The translations under genes and the position numbers were made by a program. The notes beneath the pieces were generated by a model, which had not been told where the DNA came from, did no database searches, and saw only the letters and a program-made list of their open reading frames with translations. Of a DNA stretch of 64,000 nt, positions 1-11,693 are shown piece after piece (position 1 is the first letter of the stretch; each line of letters begins with the position of its first letter). The DNA comes from Spirometra erinaceieuropaei. Its lineage: Eukaryota > Platyhelminthes > Cestoda > Diphyllobothriidea > Diphyllobothriidae. The stretch lies in the NCBI GenBank assembly GCA_902702965.1, contig CACRXP010000619.1, forward strand, positions 245,066 to 309,065. Direction: 5' to 3'.

Positions 1-3000
1 TCGTCGCGTCATCGCACAGCCATTTTACGTTCACGTATATGAGCTCCGAATATGTGTTGAATCTGACCGGGTAATTACAAGGACATTTTAGGCACGGGAT
101 AGGATACGCCACATCGGAGTGACCCTGTTACGCATGGCAGATCTTGGGCTGATGTGGAATTATAGCAACTAGTATTGTGAGTGGAAGCATACGCGAAGGT
201 CTTGTCTACTTGCGGTGCATAGCACCTCCGTGTCAGCATCTCAGCACAACCTCCGCCTGACATTCAGCCACTCCAACTTACGAATTCTAATTGTGCGAAG
301 ATGAGCACGAGGACACAGGTATCACCTACGTTCACTTTATAAAGTATACTGTCACCGTCTTGTAATGAGCGCCGATTGTTGAGGACATAGGACTAAATCG
401 GGTAAGATAAATAATGCAAGGTAGTCACAGGAACCGAATTACCTGTGCACGTTTTATGTGACAAAATCGAATATGAAAGGTAGGAACCGCCAAAGCAGAG
501 AGAATAAGGTCTGTTTTAGAGTTGGCGGAATTCCGATAAAAGCATTCAGAATACCCATTGGCGGGCATAGGTCTATTTTTAGCAAGTTTTGGTCAGGCCA
601 GTGCATGTATGTGAAAAGTGGATCGAGCAAAACATGCCCGTAATTGAAGAAATCGATAAACATCTGTTCTGGCGCACATGCGGACGTGATAAGCCGAAAG
701 CGTATTGATTTTTCTAACTCACATCCTCCCCGCCAGCCGGCATGTTTTTAAGACAAACTTTAATCGATTTCTGCAACCACTGTCAGGTTATACACGACCC
801 TGTACTGGCCTTATGAGAATTTATCGAAATTATACGTACACCTCGCCAATTTGTCCTTAGAATAAGCGCCAAATAATAAGTAGTCCTTTTCCGACAAATC
901 TTAAAACGAGCAAAGGCACGAAGTAGCTCAGACGTACGTGACTCGCCAATCTGTCATACAACCTAAAATAAATTAACCTTCATGCATGAAGGTCTACAAA
1001 AAAATTCTAAACGGTCTTTGTGGAGGTTTTGTGGATATTGTCTGCTCTTAAAGGAAGAACGTGCTATCGGGTTATTTCTGTGTCTCACATCAAACGGCTT
1101 CCGCAAAACGAGCCACTCTCCGTCAGGGAAATGAGAGACAAGCAGTTCCTACATTTAGAACAGTTCAAGGGTTCAGCAGATTTTCTTCAGAAAAAAGCCA
1201 CATAACTTGGGAGCGGTTGAGAGCGACGGTGACGTCAGAGGCCAGCTGCCATCAGAATTTATAAATCGTGAAGAGTTGACCGAGGACTGAGACTTTTTGA
1301 AATTAAAACCGACAATCTTCCTCTATTTCAGCCGATACATTTTGTTTGTGAGTTTTTACAAAATCATCCGCTCCCTCAAAAACGCCTGAAAGAACAAGTC
1401 GGTGTTGGTTTCTCGAGAACTAAGGGAATTCTAGTGACAACGCAACGAAAACTCGCAGGAAATTTTGCATAATTAATGACGTCATGCCCATAAAATAGAA
1501 ACCGGACTGAGCAGTCTGTGTACGAAGGCAACTGTGCGTCTCTGCGGTAGCTTATGGTTTGACCCGGTGAGAGCGTCTCCGTAGAATTTTTCATCTGGAA
1601 AAGTAGCCAAAAACCTATTGGTGCACGCACCTGAATTGAATTCAATAGCCCTTAGGTTGCGTACAAGTCAATTAGCAGTAGCACCTCTGTGATATATTTT
1701 TAAAGGTTTGATGTAGTGGTTATGGTAACGGTCAGTAGTACAAATTAAATCTGATGGGACAGTTTGCGGTGAAAGTATGATTGCTTCCGAAAAGTTGAAT
1801 AGAAATTACGCTTTGGACAAATTCAGCACAAATAATAAACTATTCTCGTTAATAAAACCCTACTTATTTGAGTTATTTTACGGAATGTTTGCTGACTTAA
1901 TCGCAGATAAGACGTATGAACCGACATGGAAAGACGTTAAAGTACACGGTTAAGTCTTATTCAGGCCACATAAACATAACGCTTGTTTGTTTATGGCAGC
2001 TGATTACAACAAATAGCGGGACAGCATACCGTCCTTTTGCACAAATGACGAGAGTTAAGAAACATTAATCGATAAAATTTTCGAGGTACCAGACAACCCC
2101 TCCTTGATTCCTATGGAAATCCATTTTTACTGACTGCTAGCAGACGTAACCACTTCACTCGTCAAATAAACATAAAGACAAACGCATTTAGTGTATTACC
2201 TTACTATGTTTCTGCGAATTTTGATTTCCCTCGCAACAAAGGATCAAGAACCCTTGCATATACTTGACCCACGGAAGGGAAGCACGACATAAGCAGTGGA
2301 AATGCCGTTAAATCAAAGACAAAAATGAATCTTCGGCAACCGAACGTATTGGTTGACGATGGTTTTGTGTTCTCCAACCATTTGCTTCACTTTGCTTGCA
2401 TGGGCAGCGTGTTTCAGGTGCAGATCACACTTATTCGGATAGGAACCAGCCGTAGTGATCCAAAAATCATAAGCCATGACTTTGAGGGTAAAATGTCGTC
2501 ACCAATTTTTTTGACGACTGAAACTGCAATCTCACTAAAACGCACGTACTGCATGACATCGGTCTTGGTGACAAAGAACACTCAGAAGACGTGAAATATC
2601 TTTTTTCGAAAAAAAAGTTAAGTGAATTTTAAAAGTTAGAGGCACGAATTAAAATGCGCTGGTTCTGTAACCTCAATTGTAACAGTTGTGAGCTGTTGCA
2701 GGTTTATTGCTAACATATATAAAGACTAAACTTTCCGACAATTCCAACTAAAAGTCTTTTATAAAGGACCTTATACGGTGTCAGGAAACCTAGATAAGTT
2801 GGAATTCATAAGAAGATTTTGATATGCAAATCGTGCATTAAAATGTGAATTTATGCCACAACTCAAGAAATGTTCAACGACCTTAACTTTTGATTTCAAA
2901 AACAGTGTTTTTGATAACCTTGACAATGAAAGGCGTTTTGCATTTTTGTTGGAAAAACACGGAAGCGCAGGGAGCTTAGCTCTGTTTGTCTTCCTCCAGA

Positions 3001-3413
3001 TGAAGATGCAGCTATCATTTGAATACTCTAAGAATTCGCTTTCCAACAACCGCATTTGGACAGCTTACTCGAGCAAATTAGGATAGTTAAGTCAGAAACT
3101 GCCTTCAGGTTTCCCGTTTTCACTCATCACACTTGCAATACCCAGATGTAAATTGAATGAAACGTCAAATTTGAATAAACAAATAGAAATCTATGGGACA
3201 ATAAGATATTATACAATTATCACCACTTAATTATCCTAGTTCACAGCTATGATAAAAATGAACCTATGCAGCTGCTATTCGAGAGCCTGAAGTAAATGGC
3301 ATAAGGTGTGAAATGCCAGTCGTACCTACAATGGACAATTTGTGTTAGGTCCGCGAAGGGATTCAGTAGGCTGCAACAGCCTTTGAACGCTTGCGGTATA
3401 GAATTCCCACGTA
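1..3413. other. AT-rich noncoding stretch, no gene recognised
   Basis: No open frame here has a recognisable domain, splice context or coding-like composition. The longest frames (about 90 codons near 1376-1645, 2325-2594 and 2771-3055) look like chance ORFs. Around 780-960 there is a segment containing GAGAATTTATCGAAA followed by CTCGCCAATTTGTCC. The same pairing follows the family-2 PLE at about 37625-37685, so this is probably a detached 3' piece of that family. Nothing else is assignable. Confidence 0.6.
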
Positions 3414-4307
3414 TAGTGGGTGGGCTAACTCATGAAATGTCAACCGAAATCCCGAAATGCGTTTTCGTTTCGAAAAGATTAATTAAGTAGGGCTGTAAAA
3501 CTAGTCAGCCTGCAACATAATTCTATAATATGTCAGTTACCTTAGGATGCCGGCTTTTGAGCGATCTTCCTTCCGGCTGCATGCAAAAACTACGGTCTGT
3601 AAAACATAACGACTTACGTAGCATGACTTTTTCCCATTGATTGTCGATGTCCCTAAAAGTCCAATTATATGTCCTGGAATACGTGCACAAAAACATTTCC
3701 GATTCCCGAATAATTTCGAACCCGCTCTACCGTTACACTTGGATTCAGGGTTTCCAAACTACAAACCGTAAATTTTCCGCTTACGGAAAACCGCACATTC
3801 CTTAACGGTAATAAAGGGTACCGTATAGGGTTCATAAAATTAAGCAGTGGATTTGATCCATATTGTTAACTTTACAGCCACTTTGGTAAATGCAGAGATA
3901 TGACTATTTATGAAAAGTCTTTTTACGGTATTTAAAAGCTTCACACCTAGAAACTTTTTTAAAACCAAATTGTGTCCCTCATTTGAATAAAAAATTATAA
4001 GAAGACGTAATTATCTACCGAATGAGTAAAAAAATGAATATTTTCATGCATGTTTGCCATGAAATATAATTGGAGATTTAGGGGCATCGAAAATCAAGGC
4101 GGAAAGTTCGTGCTACTTCTTACAGAGTATAGTTTTTGCATGCAGCTCAAAAGAAGTTCTTTCGAATCCAGGCATTCTGCGGTAACTGAATTATTATAGA
4201 ATTATACTGCAAGCTGACTAGTTTTACAACCGCACTTAATTAGTCTTTTCAAAACCAGAACGCATTTCGGAATTTCGGTTGACATTACATGACTAGCCTA
4301 CAAGTAG
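3414..4307 (-). mobile_element. Palindromic MITE, copy a
   Basis: The two ends are long inverted repeats. The left begins with GGGCTAACTCATGAAATG and continues through CCGAAATGCGTTTTCG. The right end is the reverse complement of the same sequence, ending near CATGACTAGCCTAC. The arms run inward for more than 300 bp, including matched blocks such as GGATGCCGGCTTTTGAGC on the left and its complement at 4165-4185. The asymmetric centre reads in the reverse direction compared with the copy at 17974, so the insertion is on the minus strand. There is no ORF. TA-flanked CAGT-like ends suggest a Tc1/mariner-type non-autonomous element. The right terminus of this copy is decayed. Confidence 0.85.
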
Positions 4308-4869
4308 ACTTCGGCACCCTCTTCACACGACTCTCTAACTACACAGACATGACAGACGTTCCCGACACTCCATTATCTGCCGCGTACACCAACAGTTCCG
4401 TTTTCGATTATCATAATAGTATGATTTAGGATGCGATTAAGACGAATGCGTGAACCAGCCACGGGAAAGGGAAGACCAACTCGTCCTGTGCTTCTGCTCT
4501 TTGCTGAAAAAACAATATAAACGGTGTTCTTTTAATGAATATCGTCAGACTGCTGTGTACTACAGAGAACAGTTTTGCTGCAATTTTCCATTTTAAGAGC
4601 GGAAAACTTTAGCGCGAGAATTCACATTCTAACCGGCTGCAGAGGACAATTTTGCCTTTATGACGATATGTTCTGCATTTTAGAAGGAGCCGCAATCGCT
4701 GAATTTAGAGCTTTATCTGCCTACAAATTTAGACTCGGTTGGGGCGCATCAACTAATGGTCATGTGCGCACAAGTGTTGCGTTATTTATAGGTTGCAAGT
4801 GCTATGCTACTGCATACTTGCCGAAATTAGCGAATTCTACATTTATTATAGATGGTTGTACTTGGCTTG

Positions 4870-5020
4870 ATGACAGTTCGACCGTCGTTGCCAACAATGT
4901 CCACCCTGAAAGGTGAAGCACACACGGTGACTTGTGCGTGAATTAGTTTATAGTGATAGCTGACTTGCACAGTATCTATCGCACTCTCTCCTCCTCACTC
5001 CCCACCAGGACCCCGTGTCA
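4870..5020 (+). repeat. Dispersed repeat R1, copy 1
   Basis: The core is a GTGACTTG-TGCGTGAATTAGTTTATAG block, a GACTTGCACAGTATCTA block and a CGCACTCTCTCCTCCTC block. The same order of blocks recurs at 10640-10790 (reverse), 38000-38110 (forward) and 44210-44365 (reverse). No coding capacity or Pol III boxes were evident. The class of the repeat is unknown; it could be a SINE-like unit or the 3' tail of a larger element. This copy lies directly upstream of the family-2 PLE fragment. Confidence 0.65.
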
Positions 5021-5199
5021 AGACAGAGTCATGAAGACCCGAGGTGGGGAGGGCGTAGGTGAAAAGCACGTTCGAGCTCGTACCATGGCGTTCCACTTCA
5101 CACCCCTTGGTTCACAACACATATTTCACCAGGATTTCAACCAACAGCAGCAACACCACAACGGGTCAGAAGGAAGAGGATAACTGGGCTGGCTTGCTG

Positions 5200-6620
5200 A
5201 CTACCTATACCAACCTGCCAACCAATCACCAAGAAATATGTATTCCGACGAGCGCACTCAAGGAACTATTATTAAAATGCACACAATGTGTGCAGTTCCT
5301 TTTTGGCAACTAAATATATAGGCAAATAAACGGAGTTGCTATGGGATCGTCTCTTGGTCCTCTCCTAACCAATGTCCTTATGGGCGAGTTATAGAGTCAG
5401 TTAAAGGACCAAATCAATAACGTGAGGCACTACGGTCGGTGCGTTGACGATATTTCTGTAATTGGCACCAGAGAAACCGACATAACCGCCCTCTTGCGTG
5501 CCGTAAAGCAGGCACATCCGTCGATCAGGTTTACGTTAGACGTGGAAAGGGCAGGCTCCCTGCCTTTCCTAGACGTACTTCAAGGCAGAAGTCCTGAGGG
5601 CAGCATCCGAAGAAAAGTCTTTTGAAAGGACACCTGGTCTGAACAAAATACGAACTTCTACAGTTTTGCACCCCTTCAACATAAACGTAATTTGGTCCTC
5701 TGTTTGGCGAAGAGGGCCGGAAATATATGTTCGGCAGATACCCTTGATGAGGGTCTTCAAAGGATCAAGGACCTCCTTCGCGAGAACGGGTATCCTGACA
5801 GATTTATTGTAAGGAATTTCGTCGATCGACCGGCAAAACGCATCATAACAACCGCAGAAAGGAACCTCTGTTCCTGAAAGTGTCCTTCCAAGGGGACTCG
5901 GCGAATGAAATCCTGAGAGGGCGCCTTGGCCAAGACGTTTCACGGACCCTTTCGGCAGCAAGAGTTTAAATATTGCTTATTGCCAGCCCCGTATTACGCA
6001 GGAAACGTAGGAATAGGCTACCAGTGCATTGACTCCTTTACTTGCTCCTGTGGAGCAGGCTATTTTGGTGTACGAGTCGGCGCCCATCTGCCGGCATGGC
6101 TGAGGAAGGGTGAAGTTAAGACCATACACAACTCCATCCTCGCACACATGGTTGATTCTGGACATCGTGTAGATACCAACGAAGCGTTCTGTGTGATTTA
6201 CAGGGTCCCACTTAACTACCCTAAGCGACTGGCTGAACGTCTACTAGCAACAGCAGAGGTAACTGCCACCAGGCTACAAAGCCCTTTCCTCTGAGCGCAG
6301 AAGAACCTCTTGCATGCTCCGCGTCTACCGTGGGCCAGGATCGATTAACTGTTTGCAGGTCTCCGCGCCCCCCGCCCCTTTTTTTCAGCCCCCTCTTGTA
6401 ACACGGCTCAATCTAACCCTCACTGTCAATGACTGCCTCCTCTCCCGTCTCCTCCCACTCTATTCAATAGCCCATTTGTATGGAAAGACGAACTGTAATC
6501 GACTGCTCTTATCACTCACACGTTTAGTTTGTACCTCGTTCCCATATTAATGTACAGGTCCGACGAAAATTTATCGAAAGCACAAGTAAGCTCTCGAAGT
6601 GCTCTTCTGAACTGATTGAG
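5200..6620 (+). pseudogene. Penelope-like element, family 2, RT + GIY-YIG remnant
   Basis: This is a broken retroelement polyprotein read over several frames. At 5310-5400 it encodes the RT motif B region (INGVAMGSSLGPLLTN) and runs into a TAG stop. At 5422-5580 it encodes motif C with CVDD in place of the usual YVDD, followed by the LPFLDV block. A linker with ENGYPDRFI follows at about 5785-5815. From 6026 a GIY-YIG-type C-terminal domain contains FTCSCGAGYFGVR and continues to the stop near 6292. Stops and frameshifts between the blocks make it non-functional. Downstream, near 6545-6600, lies a 3' UTR segment (AATTTATCGAAAGCA) shared with the copies ending near 8345 and 37690. The 5' half of the RT is absent or unrecognisable. 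Confidence 0.85.
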
Positions 6621-6639
6621 TATCCGTAGCTGAGGCGCC

Positions 6640-6960
6640 AATTGTCGCGTTTGCGTGCCTCGTGTTTGTTACTCATGTGGTGCTGCCACGCCCACAGGCA
6701 TCAAGGCACGCCCGCGGGCTCCCCGCGAGGCTAATTGCTCTACCCAGACAACGACGCAGCACAGACTATGGAATGTGGGGGTCCCTGTGGTTGTTAACCG
6801 TCTGCACGACTGATAGCCATGATTCAATCAGATCGCAGCTCATGCAGTTTTCAACTCTCACAAGAATGTCGGCCTCGTCGAACTCGAAGGTGTGACCGGA
6901 CCCCATTGAATGGGCAGCGATTTGGCAGTTGGTGTGATTTCTTCTCACTCCTCCTGAGTG
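6640..6960 (-). pseudogene. Penelope-like element, family 1, C-terminal GIY-YIG fragment
   Basis: Read on the minus strand, residues such as AAHSMGSGHTFEFDEADIL correspond to the segment that follows the GIY-YIG core in the intact PLE at 61575-63956 (AAHASSPGHAFDFGSVRIL). A Leu-Ile-Glu-Ser-Trp block then precedes an 'N..IN.H.DLP'-like tail, seen here as TVNNHRDPHIP. Only about 100 codons remain, with no RT domain. It sits tail-to-tail with the family-2 remnant to its left. It is closest to the copies at 11.1, 48.3 and 53.4 kb. Confidence 0.75.
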
Positions 6961-7429
6961 CTTGACGGCCTAGTATGTATCATTTATCCATCTCAGAGCA
7001 TGACTTACAGCCAGTGGCGAATATGAATGCGAAGATGATAAGATGAGTCGCTGTTGATTAGAGCAGATTCTCGCGCGTTTATGCAAAATACCAAAATGTA
7101 GCCAAGTAAGCATCGAAAACGTCAGAAAACGGAAACAACCAGAGGGTCAATAGGGGTTTGACAGCAAGATGAATGCCGAATGAACCCGCCTCGATCCGTG
7201 CAGTCGCTCATCGCCGTCTCGCCTGTGTCGTTACACTGACGATGAAGCCAGCACCCACATCATTCCCTGACAGCGCCCGTTATCAGTGAAACTTCTGTGA
7301 TATAATTCTATCTGCTCAGACTACTTCAGGAACTTCTGTTTGATTTGGCAAACAGAGAATAATAATAACGAAGACGAGTCGGCGAGCATAAGTCGCTTGC
7401 TATACGGAGAACAGTCAAACAATTCAATG

Positions 7430-8345
7430 CATGAACTTCTCCACTTTCGTTCCCCTTCAACGAAAACGAAATACAGTCCGACGTTTGACATGGATAGCTA
7501 AAACCATTTGGTCAACATATAACACCGAGGAGGAGTTTAGGAAAAAAACAAGACTTGCTTCGTGAAAACGGGTACGCTGACAGGTTTATTGCAAAGAACA
7601 CTGCCTAACGACCGGTAGTGCCCACCAAGCTGACTGCTGAAAAAAACGTTGGTCCTCAAAATCCCTTTTCAATGAGACGCCACAAGTGGAACCCAAAGAA
7701 GACGTCTTGATCGAGCTGCCTCAAAAACCTCCCCAGTAGCAAGGGCTAGAAAACTATCCTCTTCAAACCATATTTTACGCGGAGAAGGTAAGGATATTTT
7801 GACACATCGTACCACCTCATTGTGCATCCATTCATCTACTTGCTCCTGCGGAGCAGGTTATATTGGCGTCAGGAGTCGCTGATTAGACAAAAGAATGCGA
7901 GAACATCTTCCGGTATCGTCTGGATAAGGCGAAACTAGGAGCATAAACAGCGTCATTCTTTCTTGTGCGCATGCAGTTGATTCAGGGCTACGTGTGGACC
8001 CCGGACAAGATTTTCGTGCGATTTATGAGGTCGCCTTGGGCTATCCTAAGCTACTGGGCCAGGGTGTGCTGGCGACAGCAGACTCGGCCGCAATTAGGTT
8101 AAGAAAACCGATTCTATGCGCCTAGGAGAACCTCGTTCAGGCTCCAGGCATGCTGTGGTCAAAGGTTGACTCGCAACATGCAGCTTTTCGCGCCGTTTCG
8201 CTCTCATCCGGCCTGTTTTTTAAAACTAACTATTATTGATGCTTTAGTCACCAACATATTTGACTGTATCTCGTCCCCATATGATTTTACTGGTCTGAGG
8301 AGAACTTGTCGAAAGCAATGTTTGTACTGTTTTGGGAATAAAAAA
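7430..8345 (+). pseudogene. Penelope-like element, family 2, C-terminal remnant
   Basis: A decayed second copy of the family at 5.2-6.6 kb. Recognisable pieces in order are a TTGCTTCGTGAAAACGGGTA block (LRENGY) near 7555, then TKLTAEKN near 7630. Near 7840-7875 comes the endonuclease start STCSCGAGYIGVRSR, followed by a decayed tail similar to 'YPK.L...LL.TA'. The frame changes several times and stops are frequent. The 3' end near 8290-8345 carries a GAGAACTTGTCGAAAGCA segment and an AATAAA-like GGGAATAAAAAAC. The RT motifs A-C are missing. Confidence 0.75.
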
Positions 8346-8904
8346 CTACTCTAACCTACTACAGACCCTCCGATGGGACTGGTGCGCTACCCGGTCTATA
8401 TAACTTGCAAGGACAGTGGTGAGGTACCGGACTAATTTACTTTTGACAATTTAGTCACATTTTCTTTGACCGGATTGCTTGTTTGAATGTGACGAAAAAC
8501 GACACACCTGTACAACCCGCCTTGCTAGCGTGCTCCGCTGTCGTGCTCTGTTGTCAGGTTTCTTAACGTTCAAAATCTATATTCTATTCACTGCTCAGTT
8601 TTAATTGCTGCCTTCAAGGCTAGGGATGCGTGAGATATAACTGGTTAGTTCGTGAGAACGCTACCATTTACGACAGGACCATTCCAAGGAAGAACTCACC
8701 CCGGCAGCTGATTGGAATTTTTGCCTCTGTAGTTCCTAATGCCAGAAAAGGCAGGATTTGTAATTCTGGAGAGCGAAGGGAGGAAAAATCATAGTGAGAC
8801 AAAAGATTGGTTGGATAACAGTGTCGCAACACTCCGTTACTGATGCTAGTATTATTGCAGTTAGTTACCCATACTGTAAGCGTTGGTAGAGTAGCATTGG
8901 CAGC

Positions 8905-9136
8905 TGTGGTGGCGGTGGTAGTAGTAGTAGTACTAATAGTAGGATTATTAGTAGTATTCGCCGTATCAGTGGTGATAGACGGGGGAAAAAGCTTTCTTCA
9001 GTGTTGCGGTACTGTATTGCCGCCAGTGGCAGTAGTATTAGTAGTAACAGCGGTAGTAGTGGTAGTAGTAGCAGTAGTAGTGGTGGTGGTAGTGGTAGTA
9101 GTATTAGTGGTAGTAGTAGTATTAGTAGTAGTAGTC
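8905..9136. repeat. Interrupted GTA/GTG trinucleotide microsatellite
   Basis: Long runs of GTA and GTG triplets occupy about 8905-8960 and 9030-9136. They translate as poly-Val/Ser/Gly or poly-Leu in different frames and should not be taken as protein. The tract is interrupted at about 8961-9028 by non-repetitive DNA. A motif GTGTTGCGGTACTGTATT lies inside the interruption (9002-9019). A near copy, GTGTTGCGACACTGTATT, lies just outside at 9177-9194, and a reversed partial copy lies at about 8820-8834. Confidence 0.9.
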
Positions 9137-9209
9137 CGCCCGTAAGACAGGCTTGTGGGGGAATAGACAATTCTAAGTGTTGCGACACTGTATTCCCGCC
9201 AAAAGATTG

Positions 9210-10639
9210 AAACGCGAGGTCTGTTAACTTGCCTACAGTTTACGGGCCTAAATCCAATCGTTGACCTCAGGGCGGCATTTAATTGATAACTGAACGGTTC
9301 CCTGTCGACAGAAACTCTACAAACTTCGAAGATAGGGGAGCCTACGTATCACCGTGTTTCAGGGCCTCAACGTCTTTAAACGGAAATCGAAATTTTACGT
9401 TCAATGAATCCAGCTGCCAGCATGCAGAGCCTAGAATAGCCTGTGGTATTGCTGTCTTGATATAGCCAAGTTCCAGTTAAAATTATTTGCAGAATTTAAA
9501 GAGAAAGTTGAGAAAACGAGTCTTCGATTTTCCGTCTCTTTGATGTCATAAAGGAGGATTGGGAAGGAAGGCGGCAGTCAGACCGCTTGCTACGGCGATG
9601 CCAAACGAACATAAAAGTGGAGACTGGTCGGGTACCAAGTTCTGATATGAAAATCCAACCCATCCGCCATAAAACAGAACTGGATTTGCCGCCAAAATCC
9701 CCGCCCCCCGGGGCGAGCGAGGCAGAAGAAGTGAGAGTGAAGGATTTACGAATGAAAGATTAATGAATCAGCCCCTCTGGAATAAGGCGTTTTATAAAAG
9801 TAATACGGCGTTTTTATCGAGGCGTTTAAACGGCAAAGCTCTCCGACAGAGGCGAAAAAGAGACTGTAACGGTCTTTTCTGGTCTAGTTGTCGACCCAAC
9901 CAGTCATGCCTGCTTCTCCGTCTGGTCACACGTGCTGCAATAAACATACGTACTTGGACGCTTCTTTCCCGTACGCGCATGTTTCCTAACATTTGAAAAG
10001 TCAAGTTGACAAACACGTGTTCTCGGTAATTCTTCGCCAGGCCAATACACTTACATGAAGGGATGAAAATGTACAAAATCGACAGTGTTTATAGGTGTCT
10101 TAAGGGCTATTAAGTCATTAACACTCATCTTCCCCGCGCCGCCCGAATGACAAGGTCGGCAGGTTTTGGTCCTTAGAGCTAGGGGGGGGGGAGGGGAAGA
10201 GAGTCTTTGAGTGATGCTCTTGGATTGAGTACACGCAGTACCCATCACAGTAATTAGGGATTTGAGGCGGAATTTCGTCATCACTTGGGGTTGGCGTTGG
10301 ACACGACAGAGAGAGCGCTTGTGTCGGGGCTTTCTGACAGCAGCTCATAATGCTCAGGATAATGGTTCGAACGGAATTCACCCCCACCCGCAGGTAATGC
10401 CACTTGCTATATACAAGCCCATTTCTAAACTTAATTAAAACCTGGTTTTGAATAATTTAAGTATTGGTGCTTAGCCTATGATGGCAAGACGGCTGTTGTG
10501 GTGTTGTTCCTGTTTAAAATGCTGCTCATATTTTTATTGTGGACCAGGAGGTGTGATGTTACGCCTAGAAGTGGGTCCGACCGCGTCAGCCGCATGCAAT
10601 ATCCCTCACTTCTGATCTTCTTGACTATGCCTTTACGTG
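9210..10639. other. Noncoding stretch, nothing recognised
   Basis: There is no supported gene here. It contains a G-rich homopolymer run near 10181-10197 and a CCCCGCCCCCCGGGGCG palindrome-like GC block near 9699-9715. Frames up to about 95 codons occur on both strands without recognisable motifs. Confidence 0.5.
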
Positions 10640-10790
10640 GGCCCAAGTGGGGAGGAGGAGAGAGCGCGGTAGATGCTGGGCAAGTACACTCTCACTGTAA
10701 ACCAATTCACGCGCAAGTCACCGTGCCTGCCCTCACCCTTCGGTGGAGCACACGGTGGAAATCGCCAGGTACGACGGTCGAATAGTCCTT
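10640..10790 (-). repeat. Dispersed repeat R1, copy 2
   Basis: The reverse complement shows the R1 block order: a GACTATTCGACCGTCG block, TCCACCGTGTG, GGCACGGTGACTTGCGCG, GAATTGGTTTACAGTGAGAG, ACTTGCCCAGCATCTAC and CGCTCTCTCCTCCTCC. It is the longest-matching partner of the copies at 4.9 and 44.2 kb. It ends a few bases before the target duplication of the mini-PLE to its right. Confidence 0.7.
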
Positions 10791-10797
10791 ACCCTGC

Positions 10798-10809
10798 CAA
10801 CAATACATT
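10798..10809. repeat. Target site duplication, left copy
   Basis: The 12-mer CAACAATACATT occurs here and again at 11682-11693, exactly flanking the mini-PLE between them. This is a perfect direct repeat of 12 bases. Confidence 0.85.
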
Positions 10810-10851
10810 GAAAAAGGAGACACGATCGCCGGGACAAGAGCTTTATTAGCC

Positions 10852-10886
10852 TGACGTTTTGGATTCCTGCTCGAATCCATCACCAG
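10852..10886 (-). ncRNA. Hammerhead ribozyme-like motif (decayed)
   Basis: On the minus strand CTGGTGA is followed by a stem-loop GGATTC-gagcag-GAATCC and then AAAACGTC. The order matches the minimal type I hammerhead known from PLE pLTRs (CTGATGA, stem II, GAAACGTC). Two core positions are changed, so activity is doubtful. Confidence 0.65.
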
Positions 10887-11065
10887 AGACAACAAAGAAG
10901 AAACGGGTGGTTGTTACACAAGGGGCTACGGTATTTATAGGATGCAGTATCCATGCTACTGCATACCTATGAACATTCACGGCTTCCCCTTCATCCGGGA
11001 TCGTCGCACTTGGTGTGATAATGGCTTGATGGCCGACATTCGAGCCGATAATTGCTGCAATTTCA

Positions 11066-11615
11066 TCACATGCGTTGGATGTTGGCGTGATGATTGCTCG
11101 ACCATCTGACGCACCGAGCCCATTGTTGGGAAGTGTTCAGCTCTGCGCTCCCCGCATGTCTAGTTACTCCGCCTAGGCGAAGTCTCAGCACGGAGTATGG
11201 AATGGGAAGATCGTTGCAATTGTTGATGGACTGGGGGCCAGTAAACCATGATTCCAGTAGCTCCCGGCTCACGCGGTTGTCACCTCTTTCGCGATTTCGG
11301 CCTCATCGAATTTGAATGTGTGGCCGGATCTCGTCGAATGAGCCGCAACTTGAGAGCTGGCGTCATTTTTACGTACCGCTGCCCCGTGTTCGGCCATTCT
11401 CGTTCGGAGCTGTCTTCCGGTTTCTCCGACGTAGTTGCTTTGTCCGCAACTGCACCAGGTCCGATAAACGACTCCAGACGTTTCCAGCCGTGACAGTGGG
11501 TCTTTCGGTTTCATAACCAGACGCCTGATGGTTGCCTCCGGTTTGTGTGCCACTCCAACCCCAAGTGGTGCGAGAAGGCAGCCGACAGCTTCCGAAACGT
11601 TCTTGACATACGGAA
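11066..11615 (-). pseudogene. GIY-YIG C-terminal fragment of family-1 PLE
   Basis: From right to left on the minus strand a YVKNVSEA-like segment (seen in a shifted frame) runs into AHKPEATIRRLVMKPKD. The endonuclease core follows, with GVVYRTWCSCGQSNYVGETG. The R and H residues of LRTRMAEH are present, then the AAHSTRSGHTFKFDEAEIA block. A frameshift near 11270 separates this from ELLESWFTGPQSIN, which carries the conserved Glu and Asn-containing tail. GVVY, YVG, Arg and Glu positions are visible, but the frame is broken and there is no RT. Compare residues 655-775 of the intact protein encoded at 61575-63956. Confidence 0.85.
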
Positions 11616-11681
11616 GTGCCCGGTGATCGTGTCTCCTTCTTCAAGACTACTTCCTGGGACTCGTCTCTTCGCTTCTATGGG

Positions 11682-11693
11682 CAACAATACATT
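11682..11693. repeat. Target site duplication, right copy
   Basis: Perfect second copy of CAACAATACATT; see 10798-10809. Confidence 0.85.

Larger units (their letters stand above)
10810..11681 (-). mobile_element. Non-autonomous mini-PLE with inverted pLTR ends and 12-bp TSD
   Basis: This 872-bp element is bounded by a perfect 12-bp duplication. Its 3' part (plus-strand left) is a pLTR segment with a hammerhead-like motif. Its body is the C-terminal GIY-YIG portion of a family-1 PLE on the minus strand. Its 5' end (11618-11681) is a pLTR end segment in inverted orientation. As a result the two ends share about 24 bp as inverted repeats (AAGGAGACACGATCGCCGGG on the left against its complement on the right). 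The entire RT domain is absent. The same plan is seen in the element at 13620-14312. Confidence 0.8.

Noticed and set aside
4575..4916. 113-codon plus-strand ORF with several Cys residues
   Set aside because: No known domain, no splice context, and its end merges into repeat R1.
5569..5961. 130-codon minus-strand ORF
   Set aside because: Antisense shadow of the family-2 PLE linker.
8843..9188. About 100-codon poly-Val and poly-Leu ORFs on both strands
   Set aside because: Produced by the GTA/GTG microsatellite.
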